DNA of 15,394 nucleotides from Firmicutes bacterium CAG:475 (GTDB lineage: Bacteria; Bacillota; Clostridia; Christensenellales; CAG-917). The DNA lies in assembly GCA_000434435.1 (NCBI GenBank), contig FR895496.1, positions 1-15,394 of the forward strand. Reading direction: 5' to 3'. Shown piece after piece: positions 13,170 to 15,394 of this stretch. Position 1 is the stretch's first letter, and the number at the start of each line of letters is the position of its first letter. The position numbers and the translations under genes are program-made. The notes below the pieces were generated by a model. The model was given only the letters and a program-made list of their open reading frames with translations, ran no database searches and was not told the origin of the DNA.

Positions 13170-14867
13170 TTATTTTGCAAGCGGTGTAAAGAACACTTTG
13201 CCAGCGTAGGGTTTGAGCGTATCTCCGAACGGCTCGTCGTAAACGGAAATCAACTCGGTTGCGCCTTGCGGAATATACTTTTTGATTTTCGACGCTTTGA
13301 CGGGCTTTTTGCTGAGGTTGATTACAACGGTAAGTTTGGATTTGCCGTCCTCCGCAATCTTGTCGTAAACGAAAAGTTGTTTGTCTTTTGGCAAATACAA
13401 CTTAAACTCGCCGTAAACCGCCGTATCCTTGTATTCTTTGCGGAGTGCCATTGCCTTTTGATAGAAATACCAGATTGAATTTTCGTCTTGCATTGCCTTT
13501 TCAACGTTGACTTCGGGATAATTGGGATTGACGGTGTACCACGGCTCGACAGTTGAGAATCCCGCGTTTTTCGTGCTGTTCCATTGCACGGGAGTGCGAG
13601 CGCAGTCGCGCGCGGCGGTGTGAGCCACTTTGAGGATGTGCTTGTCGCTGAAACCGAATTTTCTCATCAAATCGCGCACGCAGAAAGTGGACACGTCCTT
13701 GAATTGCGCCCACGGGTCGCTTCCCTTCGGATATTTGTCGAAATAAAGCGCAGTCATGCCGATTTCTTGTCCCTGATACACAAAGTGCGTGCCCGAAAGG
13801 AAAGTGTACGCCATGCAAAGAGCCTTGCCGCTCTCCACGCGATATTCCTCGCTGCCGTATCTCGAAATAATACGCGCGTGGTCGTGATTTTCAAGATAGT
13901 TTGCGTTCCACGCTCTGTGGTAAAGTTTCGTTTGCCAATCGTTGAACGTCTTTTTGAGTTTGGGCAAGCTGAAAGGAGTGTGCACCCACTCGATGATTAT
14001 GCAATCCGCATTCATATGCTGGAAAGAAATCATCATATCCAACTCTTTTTTGTTCTCGTTGACGTACGTGAGCGCGGTTTTGGTGTTCATAAGCGGAGCT
14101 TCGCCCACTTGGAACGCGTCGTACTGCTCGATAACTTTGCGATATTCTTGCAAATATTCGTGGATATGCGGGCCGTTGTTGTAATGCTCCATACCTCTTG
14201 AGGCAGGCATGAGCCAGTTGCCGTTGGGCAAGCCCTCGACCTTGCTGATTTGTGTAATGACGTCCTCTCTGAAACCGTCTACGCCCATATCCAACCAGTA
14301 TCTCATCACGTCCTTCACCGCTTCTCTGACCTTGGGATTGTCGTGATTGAGGTCGGGTTGCTCCTTTGCGTATAGGTGCAGATAAAACTCTCCCCTTTGC
14401 TCGTTGTACTCCCACGCAGAGCCGGGGAAAGTGGACATCCAGTTGTTCGGCACTTTCTTTCCGTCCTTGCCTTTGCCCTTGCGCCAAATGTAGAAATCGG
14501 TGTAAGGCTCGACTCTCGCGCAACTCTTTTTAAACCATTCGTGTTGGTCGGAGGTGTGGTTGATAACCAAGTCCATAATCACTCTCATTCCAAGCGCGTG
14601 CGCTTTTTCGAGCACCGCTTTGAAATCGTCGAGTGTGCCGTATTCGCGATTGATATTCTTGTAGTCCGCTATATCGTAGCCGTAATCCGCTTGCGGAGAA
14701 ACGTACAAAGGCGAAAACCAAATTGCGTCGCTGCCCAAACTCTTGATGTATTCGAGCTTTGAAAGCACGCCTTTCAAATCACCTATACCGTCGTTGTTTC
14801 CGTCGCAAAAAGAGCGTGGCCAAATCTGATAAACGGACATCTCTTTAAACCATTTTCTTTCTTCCAT
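13170..14867 (-). CDS. GH13 alpha-glucosidase, oligo-1,6-glucosidase-like
   Basis: A 565-residue cytoplasmic enzyme that releases glucose from short alpha-glucosides. The barrel motifs appear in order: QIWPRSFCDGNNDGIGDL (14-31), DLVINH (99-104), GVDGFRED202V with the nucleophile D202, the acid/base E256 in QVGEAP, and NHDH with D329. Length and C-terminal beta domain fit GH13 subfamily 31. Valine follows the nucleophile (V203); in this subfamily valine there goes with alpha-1,6 cleavage, while alanine or threonine goes with alpha-1,4. Trehalose-6-phosphate hydrolase is a related alternative, but there is no PTS gene nearby. The residue before D202 is glutamate where methionine or leucine is common. 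The ATG at 14867 has GGGAG upstream. It is a single-gene unit between two terminators, with no sugar transporter in view. Confidence 0.94.
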   Translation of the reverse strand: MEERKWFKEMSVYQIWPRSFCDGNNDGIGDLKGVLSKLEYIKSLGSDAIWFSPLYVSPQADYGYDIADYKNINREYGTLDDFKAVLEKAHALGMRVIMDLVINHTSDQHEWFKKSCARVEPYTDFYIWRKGKGKDGKKVPNNWMSTFPGSAWEYNEQRGEFYLHLYAKEQPDLNHDNPKVREAVKDVMRYWLDMGVDGFREDVITQISKVEGLPNGNWLMPASRGMEHYNNGPHIHEYLQEYRKVIEQYDAFQVGEAPLMNTKTALTYVNENKKELDMMISFQHMNADCIIIEWVHTPFSLPKLKKTFNDWQTKLYHRAWNANYLENHDHARIISRYGSEEYRVESGKALCMAYTFLSGTHFVYQGQEIGMTALYFDKYPKGSDPWAQFKDVSTFCVRDLMRKFGFSDKHILKVAHTAARDCARTPVQWNSTKNAGFSTVEPWYTVNPNYPEVNVEKAMQDENSIWYFYQKAMALRKEYKDTAVYGEFKLYLPKDKQLFVYDKIAEDGKSKLTVVINLSKKPVKASKIKKYIPQGATELISVYDEPFGDTLKPYAGKVFFTPLAK

Positions 14868-14883
14868 AATAATCTCCCAATAT

Positions 14884-14914
14884 GCAAAAACGAGGTTTTA
14901 TGCCTCGTTTTTGC
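14884..14914 (-). terminator. Rho-independent terminator of gyrA
   Basis: GCAAAAACGAGG (14884-14895) and CCTCGTTTTTGC (14903-14914) form a 12-bp perfect stem with a 7-nt loop. It begins 11 bases beyond the gyrA stop codon, with T-runs in the 3' arm on either strand. Confidence 0.8.
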
Positions 14915-14925
14915 AATTATAAACG

Positions 14926-15394
14926 TTAGTTTTCGCTTGTTTCGTCGTTTTCCGACGTTTCAATGTTTTCGGTTTCGACAGCTTGGTTTTCGCTCTCTTC
15001 GCCGCTTCCGACTATGACGTTGCCGTCCTCGTCGTATTCGACTTCTTCCTCATCCTCGTGAGGTGTGAGAGCGATTGCCATAACCTTGAACTTGTCGTCT
15101 TTGAGTTTCATGATGCGCACGCCTTGCGTAGCTCTGCCTATCTTGCTGATTTCGTCCGCTTGCACTCTGATGATAACGCCGCTGTCGGTGATCATCATAA
15201 CGTCGGTGTCCGCAGGGATAACTTTGAGGCTTACCAGTGTACCCGTCTTGTCGTTGAACGTGCCGGCTTTTACGCCCTTGCCCGCTCTGTTTTGAATCGG
15301 GTAGTCGTCGATGCTGCTACGCTTGCCGTAGCCGTTTGAGGTGACCGTGAGGATTTCGTCACCGGGATGCACCACGTCGAACGCCACAAGCGTC
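14926..15394 (-). CDS. gyrA: DNA gyrase subunit A, C-terminal part (cut by window edge)
   Basis: About 155 residues of the C-terminal end are visible and the frame is open to the right edge, so the start lies outside. The segment belongs to the beta-pinwheel domain that wraps DNA around gyrase for negative supercoiling. Visible blades include a TVTSNGYGKRSSIDDYP stretch, then RAGKGVKAGTFNDKTG, then TDVMMITDSGVIIRVQADEI, and finally the IGRATQGVRIMKL motif, in the order known for GyrA. The last ~45 residues form a long acidic tail rich in glutamate, aspartate, serine and asparagine, with no fixed fold expected. ParC is the alternative, but the repeated GRATQGVR-type blade motif favours GyrA. 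No gyrB is in view. Confidence 0.9.
   Translation of the reverse strand, partial: TLVAFDVVHPGDEILTVTSNGYGKRSSIDDYPIQNRAGKGVKAGTFNDKTGTLVSLKVIPADTDVMMITDSGVIIRVQADEISKIGRATQGVRIMKLKDDKFKVMAIALTPHEDEEEVEYDEDGNVIVGSGEESENQAVETENIETSENDETSEN

Overview
The window looks like chromosome from a low-to-moderate GC member of the Bacillota, most likely an uncultured Clostridia (possibly Christensenellales-like; the family-level guess is weak). The evidence is a spoVT - yabM-like flippase - yabN/mazG-like gene order with overlapping ends, a PreQ1-I riboswitch on a queT-type transporter gene, an HI0933-family flavoprotein, AGGAGG-type ribosome binding sites and lipoprotein signal peptides. No insertion sequence, CRISPR array, tRNA, rRNA or phage gene was seen. 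All genes but one lie on the minus strand, so the layout below is given by rising coordinate although transcription runs right to left.

1-2400: a terminator, an unknown lipoprotein and, upstream of it in the same operon, a large SGNH/GDSL-hydrolase lipoprotein with its own promoter. 2360-4210: a cyclophilin peptidyl-prolyl isomerase with terminator, then an HI0933-family FAD protein that appears to start leaderless. 4240-7170 is the most unusual part. It holds an ECF sigma factor gene, a gene for an exported cysteine-peptidase-like protein, and a gene for a single-pass membrane protein that could be the anti-sigma factor. After them comes a roughly 170-nt gene-free stretch that looks like a structured RNA ending in a T-run. 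The same two-part promoter-like motif (TGTAACCAAATC, 12 bases, ACTCT) lies before the peptidase gene and before the RNA, at identical spacing. The proposal is an ECF regulon whose targets include a small RNA.

7258-11418: dusB, then mazG (with a remnant of a tetrapyrrole-methylase-like domain), a SpoVB/YabM-type lipid flippase, and spoVT. These last three overlap or nearly overlap, so they are translated as a coupled group. 11495-12380: a terminator, an unknown 94-residue protein translationally coupled to a flavin-reductase-like protein, and a strong sigma-A-type promoter. 12460-13141: the only plus-strand unit, a PreQ1-I riboswitch that buries the ribosome binding site of a TTG-started queT gene, closed by a bidirectional terminator. 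13170-14914: a GH13 alpha-glucosidase with terminator. 14926 to the right edge: the C-terminal end of gyrA.

Most gene calls rest on clear family motifs. The functions of the two lipoproteins, the peptidase-like protein, the membrane protein, the 94-residue protein and the RNA are not known from sequence alone.
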